64,000 nucleotides of DNA from Apoderus coryli (taxonomy: Eukaryota > Arthropoda > Insecta > Coleoptera > Attelabidae). The stretch lies in assembly GCA_911728435.2 (NCBI GenBank), contig OU452206.1, positions 15,778,297-15,842,296 of the forward strand, read 5' to 3'. Position numbers and translations under genes: made by a program. This document shows positions 10,350-22,650 of the stretch, in pieces. Numbering within the stretch: the stretch's first letter is position 1; each line of letters begins with the position of its first letter. The notes below the pieces were generated by a model. That model was given only the letters and a program-made list of their open reading frames with translations. It was not told where the DNA came from and searched no databases.

Positions 10350-10424
10350 AACTATTCAGGAGATCGACACAACCGAAATTTTGAAAAATTTTTATGCAGT
10401 TCTTCATTTTATGACCCCTGGATC
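10350..10424 (+). repeat. dispersed repeat shared with 61198-61268
   Basis: About 75 bp (ggagatcg-cacaa-cgaaattttga ... tatgcagt-cttcat...atgacccctg) recurs in the same orientation near 61198 with roughly a dozen differences. No terminal structure is visible. Confidence 0.6.
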
Positions 10425-10435
10425 CTAAAAATGAC

Positions 10436-10783
10436 CTCAGTTCAAAAGTTTATATATCTATATATATATAGATGAAAAAATAGAATTACAATTATATTCG
10501 AATATAAGCCAAATAAAATGTACAGTTTTCCCTTAATTTAAAGACTCAACTTAGCATATCTAAGGTAACAACAGTGTAGAATAACTTGTATAAAACAAAC
10601 CACAGCTAATATTATATCGTTTTCTGTATTTTGTAGCCCTGAAGATGAAAATAAATATTTTCGAAAGCTTGGCATATAGCAAAAAAGAGTATTACTAATA
10701 AATCCAAGATATAGCCTATACCCCAAATTATTAAAAAAATTTTACTGTTGTTTTTCAACAAAAGGCTAAGAAAAAAGAAACAT

Positions 10784-10814
<31 letters not shown>

Positions 10815-10870
10815 GAAAATCCAATGAATATTTCCCCAGGTATATATATATATATATATATATGGGATAT
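10436..10870. repeat. TA-rich simple repeats
   Basis: Three (TA)n tracts: about 10450-10475, 10793-10815 and 10840-10862. The last two flank 25 bases (gaaaatccaatgaatatttc...) and could come from expansion of a single tract. Confidence 0.8.
10639..10668 (+). ncRNA. hammerhead-like core motif (degenerate)
   Basis: CTGAAGATG, an AAAATAAATATTTT stem-loop and CGAAAG follow the layout of the hammerhead core (CUGAUGA, stem II, GAAA). The conserved CUGAUGA is CUGAAGA here. Such cores are known from Penelope-like and related retroelement repeats. Helices I and III and a cleavage site cannot be shown, so it is at most a relic. Confidence 0.3.
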
Positions 10871-11560
10871 AGAAAACTTTGCGTCACGGTCTAGGCCGCA
10901 TTTTTTGACCAATCGAAACAAAATTTGGTTAAAAAATCGGCTAGGTCATGGAATCGCGTGAGTTCGTTGGCGATTGAAATCGGCGAGCTAATTTCGAAAT
11001 GGCGGCCTGTCAAAGTTTTAAAAAAATCATATTTTTTTCATTGTTAATAGAAAATACCAATGTTACATATCAAATGATAGAGCACTTAAATCTCTACAAT
11101 GTTTATTTGGAGAGTTTTTTCATCGCTGGCATATTTAAGTAAATGTAAGTCAATATAAAGTAACAAAAAATAAAAAAAATATCATCACCCGCTACACCTG
11201 TAATTATTTTGACTAATAAACACCTGTGACATAACAATAAGACCGTACTTACGTACCTATGTGTTATAGTATAATGGGTATTTCAGTTAAAATAACTGTC
11301 AATATGACACTTTGGTTATATTTGGCGACTGTCAGAATATTCCATTATTTGTTTATTGATAGTCGGTGTCAGTGGTAGACTAAGTATAAATAAAAAATAC
11401 ATAAATCATACATTTTTTTTATATTCAGTTCCGTCAGCTTTTCTCATATTTACCGCATAACCTTTCAATATATTAGCCAAATTATGCAAACTCGTTTCAG
11501 CATTCAGTTCGTATTCTCTGGTCGCACAAAACTCGAGAAATATTTTCCATACATATTTTT
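10871..11560. other. no recognised gene; GC-richer patch at 10880-10990
   Basis: The patch contains ggtctaggccgc, ggctaggtcatgg and aatggcggcc and resembles repetitive insect satellite-like text, but no second copy occurs in the window. The remainder is AT-rich. Confidence 0.3.
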
Positions 11561-11684
11561 AGCTCTCCATATCATATATGTATATATGGAGACTATTAGT
11601 TTCATGAAAAAAAAAATTTTTTTAATTTCACCGGAAATACTTCTTTTTGGTCATTTTATACATAAATAAGTAGTTTTAAAAAAA

Positions 11685-11723
<39 letters not shown>

Positions 11724-11724
11724 A

Positions 11725-11763
<39 letters not shown>

Positions 11764-13470
11764 ATCCACGAAAACGCAAAAACCGCTTAACAGATTTTAA
11801 CCAAATTTGGTACAAAAATACTATTGGACATGGCAAGGAGCTGATTAGATTTTGGGAAACATTGAGCGTAGGCAAAGGGTTTAAAAGAGGGTTCAAAAAT
11901 TAAAAAAATTCATAGTTCTTAAACTTATCCGAAATACTGCATAATTTTTTACGCATTTAATTGAATATAACCTAAAATATTGAACATAAAATATTAGACC
12001 ACATTGGCGTTCGAAAATAGTGTAAAATGGGGTAAAAAAGATTAAAAAAAAACGTATTTCTTAAAAATAGCAGAAATATTAACTAGTTATTGATAGTTTT
12101 GATAGAATATAACCTATAAAATGTGTTATGAATAACTTACTTTCATAGGCGTTCGTAAATAGTGGAAAAGGGGTCAAAACATAAAAAATATATATTTCCT
12201 AAACTTATTCGAAATATGGAATAATTTTTCATAGTTGTGATACAATATAAGCTAAAAAATATTCCATAAAATAATTGGTTCACACAGGCGTTCGAAAATA
12301 GTCTTAAAAAAAGAGTCAAAAACGAAAAAAAAATGTTTCCCAAATATACCAGAAAAATTGGCTAATTATATATAGCTTTGATATAAGATAACCTAAAAAA
12401 TGCAGCATAAAATTTTTATTCACATAGGCGTTCGTAAATAGTAGAAAAAGGGGTAAAATAAAAAAAAATTAAAATGTAAAAAATTTTATATTTAACTAGA
12501 TGAATTGGTGTTAAAAATACACGACAAAAATTAATGTACCATAGGCGTCCGTAAAAATTCTATAAAAGGGTCAGAAAAAATTTGTATCCGTGATAACTCA
12601 AAAACCATTTAACGGATTTTAACCACATTTGGTACGAAAATACTACAGGCTATTTATAGGTGGTGATTAACATTGAGCGTAGGCAAGGGGTTTAAAAGAG
12701 GGTTCAAAAATTTAAAAAAATTATAGTTCTTAAACTTATCCGAAATATTGAATAATTTTTTATAGGTGTGATAGAATATAACCTAAAAAATGTTACATAA
12801 AAGAATTAGTTCACACAGGCGTTCGAAAATAGTCTTAAAAAAAGAGTCAAAAACGAAAAAAAAATGTTTCCCAAATATACCAGAAAAATTGGCTAATTAT
12901 ATATAGCTTTCATATAAGATAACCTAAAAAATGCAGCATAAAATTTTTATTTACATAGGCGTTCGTAAATAGTAAAAAAAAGGGGTAAAATGAAAAAAAA
13001 ATTAAAATGTAAAAATTTTTATATTTAACTAGTTGAATTGGTGTTAAAAATACACGACAAAAATTAATGTTCCATAGGCGTCCGTGAAAATTCTATAAAA
13101 GGGTCAGGAAAAAATTGTATCCGTGATAACTCAAAAACCACTTAACGGATAACCTACAACATGCAGCATAACAATTTTGTTTACATAGGCGTTCGTAAAT
13201 AGTAGAAAAGGGGGCAAAATAAATTTTATAATAAAACTAAAAAAAAATCAATTATTTTGCGTACAAGAATTTGGCCTAGATCTGGAATATAAAATATCTG
13301 CGTATAAATAGTGCCTCCAAAGAGAAGAAAAAGGCACAAAACCCGATACAAAAAAAAAAATAGCTGATGTCTAAAACAAAACAAAAATTTAGATAAATGA
13401 CAAAAAGGTCATAAAATTATTACTTTTACACTTAAATATGGAGAGCTATTCGTGCCTCGAGGGCAACAGC
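11561..13470 (+). mobile_element. unclassified repeat family 'box-139', copy A (most complete)
   Basis: About 1.9 kb bounded by AGCTCTCCATAT at the left and its inverted match ATATGGAGAGCT at 13437-13448, the right side then running through gtgcctcgagggcaacag to 13470. Inside are a (CTGT)n tract, a block 'aaaaccgcttaacagatttt', and a series of monomers of about 139 bp, each headed by AGGCGTTCGTAAATAGT (starts near 12012, 12150, 12289, 12428, 12545 and again 12819, 12957, 13077, 13189). The cell of 'Cg-taactcaaaaacca-ttaacggattttaacca' returns near 11775, 12595 and 13122, so there is a higher-order repeat. No protein is encoded; small frames lie in A/T-rich monomers. Non-autonomous element of unknown class; a Helitron-like 3' end (hairpin then CTAG) is possible in this copy but not in copies B and C. 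Confidence 0.7.
11685..11763. repeat. (CTGT)n microsatellite with one interruption
   Basis: About 20 units with a single TGTA interruption near 11721. It sits at a fixed place in the box-139 element; copies B, D and E have only 2-4 units there, so the tract expanded in copy A. Confidence 0.9.
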
Positions 13471-14050
13471 TAGTTTTGATTTGATTGTATTTTTTGGTAT
13501 ATTATTAGATATATCATTAATTGCATCGTTAGATGCAATACCAAATCTTCGCGAAATTTTTAAACCAGTTGTCAGTTTGACGTTTAATTAATTTTTAATA
13601 AAAAAAAAACACCAAACTGAAAACACCACATGTAGGGTATTATCGCTGTAATCCAGAGGTGTTTGGATGAAATTTGACACATGACTTAAAATTAAGTAAT
13701 TTGATTGGTTACTATATTTAGTAAAAAATTATTAGAGGAAGGTTTCTTGGTCCCTATATCTTTGAGCGCGATATCTGGAAATATTACGGGAATTTGTTGA
13801 ACCAGTTATTGATTAAATGGTATTCAATTTGAACACCTCTTGTAATAAATCTTTTTGCTTTATTAAATGATATACTCTTTGCTCTTGTTATTTTTTATTA
13901 AATTGATTAAATTACTTCAAGATAAATTTTGAGAGACGCATCTAACATTATTTGAAAACATTAAGAAAACAAACGTTTCAAAAGCTAAGTGGCAAGTATT
14001 GTATATATTTGGAAAGGTAATTTAATTTCTAAAACGAATATGCAAAAATA
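13471..14050. other. no recognised gene
   Basis: AT-rich sequence, no motifs or repeats matched elsewhere in the window. Confidence 0.3.
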
Positions 14051-14368
14051 TACAGGGTAGTCCATAAGAAAAATTACAAGTTTATGTCATAGTTTCAACA
14101 CCAGTCTTTAAAAAAAAAAACTAGAGACACCACTGGATTCCTCTCAAAAATATGCCTTGCGAATGTTTTCACAGAAACAAAAAATAATCATAAATAAATA
14201 AGTTACAGGGGTAGGTTAAAAATGCACAAAAGTCAAAACGACCCTGTATCTTTTAAACGGTTCAAGATATCAAGGTGCGGTTTTCGGCATTTCGTTTCGT
14301 TAGTTTTCTTCTAATTCCTCTAGAAATCGGTGTTTCCTATCAAAAGTGTCCAATTTTGACCATGTACA
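14051..14368 (-). mobile_element. small non-autonomous element with TACAGGGT-type end
   Basis: About 320 bp starting TACAGGGTAGTCC and ending ccaattttgaccatgtaca. The last ~75 bp, read in reverse, match the start of the 9505 element (ttggacacttttgatagg, aacaccgatttctagag), tying the two together as one family. The opposite end differs, so terminal inverted repeats are only about 10 bp. Not coding. Probably a MITE or internally deleted copy of the transposon at 9505. Confidence 0.5.
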
Positions 14369-15224
14369 ATGTGTGTATGTAATTTACATTTTATCAGGGT
14401 GATATGCGTGATTAATGATTCAATCCGAAAGAGTTTTACCGAGATTTTGTCTATTTCAACTATTTTCAAAATCTAAAACTGTTTATTCTTAATGTTACCT
14501 ACCGCAAAATATTTTAGTATCTACCTGTGTTTTCGTGATCAATGTACACTTTCAAATGGTGTTTATGACAAGGACAAATAAACTAAAATGGAAAATTTAC
14601 TTAACACAAGCGTTAAATGTTTATTTTGTAAACGCATTATTTATATTTGTTTTGGAAGGCCTTCCTGAATAAATCAAAAAGGCATATCATGCATTATGTC
14701 TACTATGTTTATCTAGGTAAGTGAATGTTTTTAATAGGAGAATTTATAAAGGTAAAAATGAATGTTTCGGCAATGTATTCTTGACATAATATTGTAAGTA
14801 CGTAATATTTAATTTTAATTTATTCATTATTTAAGTTCAATGTGCTCCTGGACATTGAATAGAAAGTCCATATTATAGAGACGATACATTATATGTATTT
14901 GTTAATCAAGTGTCTACGTTTTTACTGCTGCACCAGTCTTACAAATTTTTGTAAGCACCCTGATATTTGTCGTGAACCCTGCACTGTATTATTTGCCTCA
15001 GTTCAGGTGGTGTAAATAGCAAATCATCTTCCTGGTTCAGTAGTTTTCACTCACTTAACTTAAATGTGCATTCCATCTACAAAATGAGTTGGGAATTAAG
15101 TGAGAAAGTTTACTTAAATAGCTGTCATCTGTCATTCCACAAAAATTACAATTGATATGATCACAGGCGGGCATCAGTACTCATGATATCAAGAACACGC
15201 CATCCATATCAGAGTCGAACACAT
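14369..15224. other. no recognised gene
   Basis: AT-rich, nothing recognisable on either strand. Confidence 0.3.
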
Positions 15225-15415
15225 GACTCGGTAAATTCCTGCAGCGTGTAGAATGTCCCTGATATTAAAAAATCTCTCAATTTGCCCTTAAATATTTTCT
15301 CCGATTGAGATTCCCTCAAGCGGCTTCCATTGGATAATAGGTTGATTTCTAACCCGATTCATATTCCTAACCATGAGCAGGAGGTTATATCGTTCCGGTT
15401 ATTATTGACACAAGG
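15225..15415 (-). pseudogene. Jockey/CR1-type LINE, C-terminal tail
   Basis: One minus-strand frame reads NNNRNDITSCSW, a stop, then RLRESQSEKIFKGKLRDFLI and GTFYTLQEFTE. This is the tail layout of these LINE ORF2 proteins (TRNRxDI...F+xxIKxFLxxxAFYTxxEF), as seen intact at 3622-4194. About 60 residues remain and one stop interrupts them. Confidence 0.5.
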
Positions 15416-16350
15416 AAGGTGATTTTATAGAATTTATTGATCAAAAAGAAAAGGATTGAGACCTTTATAGGTGGGGTATGAACCCAGTAGCTTAATTAGC
15501 TTCTCTTTTTATGGTTTAGTATACCAGTTACAATAGTTTTTGATACTATAGGGGGTGGTTTAATTCCATCAAATGTAATGAAAGCAGCTAGGTGCATGAT
15601 CTACTCTATCAAAGTAGTCCTTTTCTCAGGCATTTCATTCTTGGTGAGAAAATCACCTACTTTTAAAAGTTTATAGCAATAAAAAGTTACAGGGCTTTAT
15701 ACTTTCCTATATTAAAATTTACTATTAAAATAATTACTGATGAATGTAAGAGTATTTTTTATCCATATTTAGTCCATATTAAGATATTTTATGTTCAGAA
15801 CAAAAATTAATTTTTAATTCTAAATTTAGCAGCATGTTTTGAAAAAATAAATCCCGGAGTACTGAGGTGACTTTTTATATGATTCATGTATAAAAATTAT
15901 TTCTGTGGTTCGTTTTTGTCTGTCCACTCTGTATAATATTTTTTTTCAAATGGTGTGCTACATACTTGGCTATTCTAAAAATATTTTCGTATAGGTACAA
16001 AAAAAACAGAAATAAATAACTTACCAAATAGCTTACCATCCCAGTCCAACGATTTAATGGCGAGTAGAGTCAAGAATAAAAATAATGACCGACCGCGACG
16101 GTTGAATTTATATATAGATAAGAACCAGTTTTCGATGGTTCACAAACTTAATCTCTTATAAAACCGCAATACGATCTGTGGTAACAGATATTATACGATA
16201 GACTATAAAAACATATCACAATTCTGAATTAAATTTATATTAAAAATAAATATTGTAGTTTTAGATTGAAATATAATTTAGTTCTATAAAAATGATCCAA
16301 AGCTTAAATTTCGTAGAACTTAGCCTCCAACTAAATTAGTAATGGTACGA
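15416..16350. other. no recognised gene
   Basis: AT-rich intronic sequence without readable motifs. Confidence 0.3.
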
Positions 16351-16851
16351 GGGTCGTGGTGAAGAGTGATCCGTCTTCGGCTGTTGGTTTTCCTGATTTC
16401 TTGGAAGACAACTGGCAAACAAATGGTTGTGTACCACTCAGAATTGACTGTTCTGCGTTGTTCTAGTGGTACGGTTGCCACATGTCCAGTTTTTCTGAAA
16501 AAAACAGGCGACTTCCAAGCAAATGGGAAGTGCTTCGTGCGCGAACAACTTTTGTTGAATTGGGCTCATCTTGAAACACCCATACAGTCGACTGCTGTTT
16601 ACTTTCGGGCACATACGCGTAATTCCACGATTCATCACCTGTCACGATGTCATAGACGTGTTTCGAAGCACCGCGATCGTATTTTTTGAGCATTTCTTCG
16701 GCACGACCCTTTTTTTGAGCGATTGACAAATTGTGTGGAACCCAACGCGAACAAATTTTTTTGACAGTCAAATGTTTATGCAATATTGAATGTATGCTGG
16801 TCCCACTAATGCCTAAGGTTTGTCAATCTCTTGATAGGTCACATGACGATC
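16351..16851 (-). pseudogene. mariner family 1 transposase, central part (split by a LINE)
   Basis: Minus-strand match to the middle of the 52628 mariner, from DRHVTYQEI... through SRWVPHNLSIAQKK, the first catalytic aspartate in VTGDESW, SKQQSTVWVFQDEP and into the region before the second aspartate. Frames break several times. The 3' part, including the other two catalytic aspartates and the TIR, is gone. Its 5' end resumes at 18357 on the far side of a plus-strand LINE, but about 235 bp of mariner coding are missing from between the two parts. Confidence 0.8.
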
Positions 16852-18350
16852 TTGAGTTTAATGAAATATCTTTTATTGAGATGAGAGATATAATAAACTC
16901 TTTTAAAAATAAAAGCTCGAAATACATTTTTGATTTGAATATCGTAATCATTAAATATACTAAGGTTATAATAATTATACCATTGACAATATTGATTAAT
17001 TTGGCGATCTCATCCGGTATGTTTCCGAGTTGTCTGCAATTTAGCAAAATTATACCGTTATTCAAAAAAGGATCTCCAGATGAATTGAACAACTATCGCC
17101 CTATTTCTATAGTGCCTGTTCTAGGCAAAATTTTTGAAAAGATACTCTTTAAACAATTAGCCAACTATTTTGAAAGAAATAATTTATTTTCTCCGAAACA
17201 ATTTGGATTTAGACCGAAACTTAACACCGTTTCAGCTATAGAAAATTGTATAAATAGCGTTATAACCGCTTTTGAGAGTAGAAGGCTTGTGGGGGCTTCT
17301 TTTCTTGATTTAACAAAGGCGTTTGATTGCGTCTCACACGATATCTTGTTGGGTAAACTGGAGCGAACCAGTTTACCCAATTCCTATCTCACTGGTAGGA
17401 ATGTTGTAACGATGTTTGAGCCCTTGTTGAGCTCTTGTGGAGTCCCACAGGGCTCGGTGCTCGGACCTCTATTGTTTTTGATTTTCATTAATGATTTACC
17501 GCTACATCTGCCATGCTCTGACCTGACATTGTTTGCAGACGATTCAACTATTGTCGATGTTGAACTGTCGAGTGATGTTCTGGCCTCCAGTTTGATTAAT
17601 TCACAGTCGAGGGCTGCTGACTGGTTTGCAGCTAACAAACTCTGTATGAATGCCAATAAAACAGCTACTAAAATATTTACATAACGTGGGACGGATGTTG
17701 CTGTTTCTGATGGTCTGGTAAAGTTTTTTGGGTGTCACTTGGGACCAAAAGCTAACCTGGGCGGGTCATGTCGAGGTTACCATTGCCAAGTTGTCTAAGG
17801 TTGTGTTCATGTTGCAAAGCTTGAAGGGTGAAGTCTCTTTTATTGTTTTGAAATCAGCATATTATGGCCTTTTTCACAGTGTGGCTTCATATGCTTTGTC
17901 AATTTGGGAACAGTCTTGTCATGCGAGTCGGATATTCGCAATTTAAAGACGAGTGGTTCGAATAATGACAGATTTAAAGTTTAGAGAGGATGTCAGACCT
18001 AAATTTAAAGAATGTAAAATAATTACACTCCCGTGTCTCTATATCTACAATTCAATTATGTATGTGAAAAATAATTACAATCTGTACAAAAAGCATGATG
18101 AAGTTCACAACAACAATACCAGAAACAAAAATGACATTCTTCCTGAATATATGTGGTTGGGTAGAAGCAGAAATTCTGTACATTATTATGGTCCCACATG
18201 CTATAATCATTTGCCAGATAGTTTGAAAACACTGAGCCTTGCAATGTTCAAAAATAGATTAAAGAACTACGTGATTGACCAGGCTTTTTACTCCATTTAT
18301 GAATTCCTCAGCACTGACTTTCTGTTGTGATTAAGTTATATACATTTCTA
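16852..18350 (+). mobile_element. Jockey/CR1-type LINE, near-complete RT domain
   Basis: Frames at 16850-17684, 17728-17946 and 17953-18330 form one ORF2: linker, FPSCLQFSKIIPLFKKGS, NYRPISIVPVLGKIFEKIL (RT motif 1/2), FGFRPKLNTVSAIE, DLTKAFDCVSHDILL, GVPQGSVLGPLLFLIFINDL and catalytic FADDS, then the thumb and the tail TRNKNDI...NYVIDQAFYSIYEF. Breaks lie near 17685, 17720 and 17947. Between DILLGKLER and SYLTGR a short segment has been replaced by an inverted duplicate (see 17349). The endonuclease is absent (5' truncation). The copy lies inside a mariner. Confidence 0.8.
17349..17380. repeat. perfect 13-bp hairpin inside the LINE RT gene
   Basis: TTGGGTAAACTGG (17349-17361) and its exact inverse complement (17368-17380) are separated by six bases. 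In the protein this replaces the normal segment between LLGKLER and SYLTGR, keeping the frame but deleting about ten residues. It reads as a template-switch mutation. Confidence 0.8.
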
Positions 18351-18356
18351 TGTTCA

Positions 18357-18552
18357 AATGTTCACGATTTAATTCCATTTTTGGGCCGAGATGAATCTTT
18401 TAAGTTCCTATAAACAACACAAATCGCGCTCGTATGTCAAAACGTTCTGAGTACGTATAACCTCAAAAATGTCCAACTTTACGATAGAGCTGTCAGTTGC
18501 CAGATTGCATCACCAGGGCTGCCAAATCCCGAAATATAAAAGGCAACCCTCT
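18357..18552 (-). mobile_element. mariner family 1, 5' end (second part of split copy)
   Basis: Reverse complement of the mariner TIR, leader and first codons up to MELNREH. The outer TIR bases (ctctgctgta) are mutated. With 16351-16851 it forms one mariner interrupted by the LINE at 16852-18350. Confidence 0.75.
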
Positions 18553-21319
18553 GCTGTATGGACAAAGACAAAGATTTGTAGACTTCTGTATAAATTGTCA
18601 AATATTAATTGTATTTGGAGACTTCGGATCCATAAAACAAATAAGTAATTACTAACAATATTATTGATTTCCGTTAGTGGTTTTATGGTTATTTTTATTC
18701 CCACACGACATTCCAAATAAAAGTGATATAAAATATGCATCTATCAAAGGTTTTTTGGTGTGAAGGAACTATCAAGGACAAACGACTGAATTTTGAACGT
18801 AGTCGTATAATGTTTTACTACTTTTGAGGTTGAATTTATAATATTTTTGCCGCTATTATTTTGTATTATTTTACATTATTTATCGGAAATTAGTATTTAA
18901 AATATTCAATCCTTATCTTAATCCAGCATTTTGTAGGAAATTTTATTCTTATCTGGTATACAGGGTGATGTTAACAATATTAGCAGGAAATTTCAGCTAC
19001 GTATTAACCTAACTTCTTGTCTAAAAATTCGTATTTTATGAAACAGAACAATATTTAAATACACTGATTAAACCACAAACTCATATGATCTAAAATTTGA
19101 ACCATTCCAAGGTTTGGTAGTGATGAATGCGATCAAAGGCTTTCTGGGAATCATTATATTCCCTTAAAACCCAATCCGTCCAGAAACATATCTTTCTCGC
19201 TAAATCTTGCAAGAGATTACAGACTAAAGCTCGGACTAATGAGTATTGATATATTTTTTTTTTAAACAGGCGTGACTGTTGCTTTGGTACAGATATCAGG
19301 GAAGACATCAATTCTTTAAGAAATCACCAATATACTCAGGTTATCAATATTTGAAATTTTAATTTATTTCCGGAATACTTAAGGACTTCTTGCCTGATAA
19401 CACAATCTACAGCATAAGAGAAAGCAATTAATTTATTTTGACACCCACATGGAGCCGTTATTTTGGATGATAGTCAACCAAATATACATATTGTTGACAT
19501 AATAGCATGTCAATTGTAATCAGGCACACTTTACGAGCAATCTTCTTCTTTTCTCAGACTCCGTAGTGTTGTTATGCTCCATTAGTACTCTGCTGGAAAT
19601 TTTTGCCTGCATAATAATTCAATAACCAAAAGTCGCATATCATTATCAGTTATTGGCACCAAAACATAAACATAAAGAACGTGTTTGCTTTCCGGAAAAT
19701 ACTGATTACACATCTGTCTGATCAGTTTATTATAATATTTATATTATATGCCTACCTACCCAGTATTTTAATTTAGATGATTTGTAATCAAAACACAAAA
19801 TAAATTCTCATAAGTACTTCAGACATGTCTATTGAAAATGTTTAATTAAAATCTAAAAATGCGAAACATTTTCAAAATACGCGTTCTCAAATCAATACAC
19901 ATGTTCTACACCTAACTTCAACTATTTTTGGTGCACTTAATTGATAGTTCCTACATCACTGCTGCATTTTTAGTAACTCGCTCTTGCGGTTTTTCTAGTT
20001 GAATTATTGAATTTTGAGTTTTTTGCAGTTTTTGAATTAATATTTCAATTTTTTTTATGACCACCCCGTATAAGAGCAGAAAGGTTTGTGATAGTATTTC
20101 TCTGCGTTAAGTATTTGGCTACAAAACGCCCAGAGCAAGTTTCGAAAAATTCAGCCGTTATGAAGAAACTATTAATGACGTACGGGTCTGCATCTGTTTT
20201 TTTTTTTTCTGAAATTGCAAATACCTCAAAAAGGGTGAAGTTAGGTTTAATAATAATCATTTATTGCTTAACAGGCTTAAGCCGAATTACAACATAAAAT
20301 CTCTAAGGGGGCCGGGTAGCCTCGAAGGGATCATACACAAACAGTTCCTAGTTTTATTAACAAAAATATTTGTAAATTAATTTCTAGAAAAAAACATTTT
20401 TGAAGAAATAAATATTTACTTATTTGTAACAAACAGAGTATTTATTGGAAGCAAACTATCAAATTTTCCAGAACAAATTATTTGTTTGGATAGAACAAAT
20501 CACATATTTAATATAAAAAAAATGTTTATTCAGAATAAACAAATATTTATTTATTCCAAGTAGCAGCACCTTTGAGCCAAGTACATGGAGTCTTTCTTCT
20601 AAATAACTCTAGTTAGTTCAAGCAAACAAATATAGCCTTACATTTTCGGGCCTTGTTTACAAGTATCAGTACTAAGTCAAATAAATATTTATTTAAATCA
20701 AACAAATACTAGTTGGATATTTCAAATAAACCATATATTTGTCTCAAGTACATGGGTTGTTTGTCATCCGGGCAAATCTGTGCGTACCTTATAATATTAA
20801 TTATAATGTTTTTTTTTTATCGTTAACATGATACCCAGCAAGTTCGAAAGTGCATTGTCCCGTTTTTTTTTTATCTGTAATTATAAGATCAGAATTACAA
20901 CAAGGATTATAGTACAGGTATTACAATATATTTACATTGTGAAATAAAAAAAAACTTTTCCGTCTACGTAAATGTAATTAGTTGAATAAATATAATCGCG
21001 AAATGTTGATTTATAGATTCACTAGGTTGCATATTATAACATTATTTATTAGGTATAATGAAATGTAATTCTGTGTTGTAGGTAGTTAGTTGACAACATA
21101 ATGAAATCGGGACACGTTTGTGTAAGTCTGCTGTAGAATTTTGCAAAATAAATAAAATGAATATCGATATCATTAATAACGTATATTTCGATGCTGAATC
21201 GGAATCTGCAATCAAAATATAGCCTTCCGCAAAGATTTTTGATCTAAATGCAAACAAAATTAGTTTTTATATTATTTTTATGAATTAAAAAAAAATCAGT
21301 TGTGTCTCCCCAAAACTTC
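18553..21319. other. mostly unrecognised AT-rich sequence
   Basis: At 18959 there is one TACAGGGTG-type element end. On the minus strand at about 19095-19150 the text SQKAFDRIHHYQTLEW resembles the palm motif of RTE-type LINEs (DYEKAFDRI) but is too short to be sure. 20330-20760 repeats variants of aaatatttattt. Nothing else is recognisable. Confidence 0.3.
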
Positions 21320-22504
21320 CCCAACAAAAACAAATATTAATTATCGAAAATCACTTTATTGTTTTTCAAAATATTTCCCATGAAGATCTATACACTTTTG
21401 CATGCGTTTGAACCAATTGTCGAAGCACTTTTGCCACTATGATTGAGGTATCTCCAAAACATGCATTCTGAATGCAGCAACCGCTTCTTCAGGTGTCGAA
21501 AAACGTTGACCTCTCAGTTTGTTTTTTACGTACAGGAATAAAAAGAAGTCATTGGGTGCCAAGTCAGGACTATACGGCGGATGACTCATCAAATCGATGT
21601 TTTGGGTGCTCAAAAATGCAGTTGTTTGAGCTCGCATTGTCGTAGTCTTCGGCGGTTGGGTTTCCTGATTTCTTGGAAGACAACTGGCAAACAAATGGTT
21701 GTGTACCACTCAGAATTGAGTGTTCTGCGTTGTTCTAGTGGTACGGTTGCGACATGTCCAGTTTTTCTGAAAAAACAGGCGACCATTTGCTTGGAAGTGT
21801 GTGCGAACAACTTTTGTTGGATTTGGCTCATCTTGAAACACCCATACAGTCGACTGCTGTTTACTTTCGGGCTCATACGCGTAAATCCACGATTCATCAC
21901 GTGTTTCGAAGCACCGCGATCGTATTTTTTTGCGCATTTTTTTCGACCAATCGACACGAACCTTTTTTTGAGCGATTGACAAATTGTGTGGGATCCAACG
22001 CGAACAAATTTTTTTGACAGTCCAATAGTTATGCAATATTGAATGTATGCTGGTCCCACTAATGCTGTCTCAATCTCTTGATAGGTCACAATTGCAATAT
22101 CAGTTCGCGCACAGCATCAATAGTTTTCGGAACAACAACTGATTTTGGACGACCTGCACGAAGTTCGTCTTGGAGTGAACTACGACCACGCTTGAATTCA
22201 CCATACCATTGATAAACACTGGTCCTTGATGGAGCTTCATCGCCAAAAATTGAATTAAGTTAATCCATGCACTGTTGCTGATCCAGGCGAAAGTAGTAAA
22301 AAATAATCGCACGAAAATGTTCACGATTTAATTCCATTTGTAGGCCGAGATGAATCTTTTAAATTACTGTAAACAGCACAAATAACACTCGTATGTCAAA
22401 ACGTTCGGAGTACGTATAACCTCAAAAATGTCCAACTTTACGATAGAGCTGTCAGTTGCCAGATTGCAACATAAGGGTTGCCAAATCCCGAAATATAAAA
22501 GGCA
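21320..22504 (-). mobile_element. mariner family 1, near full-length degenerate copy
   Basis: The minus strand carries the whole order of the family 1 element: leader and MELNREHF start (near 22335), the DRHVTYQEI region, HNLSIAQKK, catalytic region (here TRDESWIYAYEPESKQQ, with the Gly-Asp of TGDESW changed), WYTTICLPVVFQEI, the third Asp in SPDLAPNDFFLF, and the tail ending near 21345. Many indels break the frame. The 5' TIR is cut after tttatatttcgg and the 3' TIR is not recognisable, so it is not mobile. Confidence 0.8.
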
Positions 22505-22650
22505 TAAATGGTCTGATATACATATATAACCTGCATAACAAAACAAAATTGTAATTAATATTATTATTATAATTGTAGTATTTTCATTATTTCCAATAAA
22601 CTAACGTAACAAACTGTCTACTTTAATCAAAAATTAAAAAAAAAATATAT
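22505..22650. other. AT-rich spacer
   Basis: No motifs; leads into the tRNA-like segment. Confidence 0.3.

Noticed and set aside
11561..13470. Box-139 copy A as a Helitron
   Set aside because: Short hairpin plus CTAG at the right end is suggestive, but copies B and C lack CTAG at that point and no TC start or A/T target could be shown.
19095..19150. RTE-type RT remnant (SQKAFDRIHH)
   Set aside because: Only about 16 residues resemble RT and the flanks do not; noted in the region description but not called as a feature.
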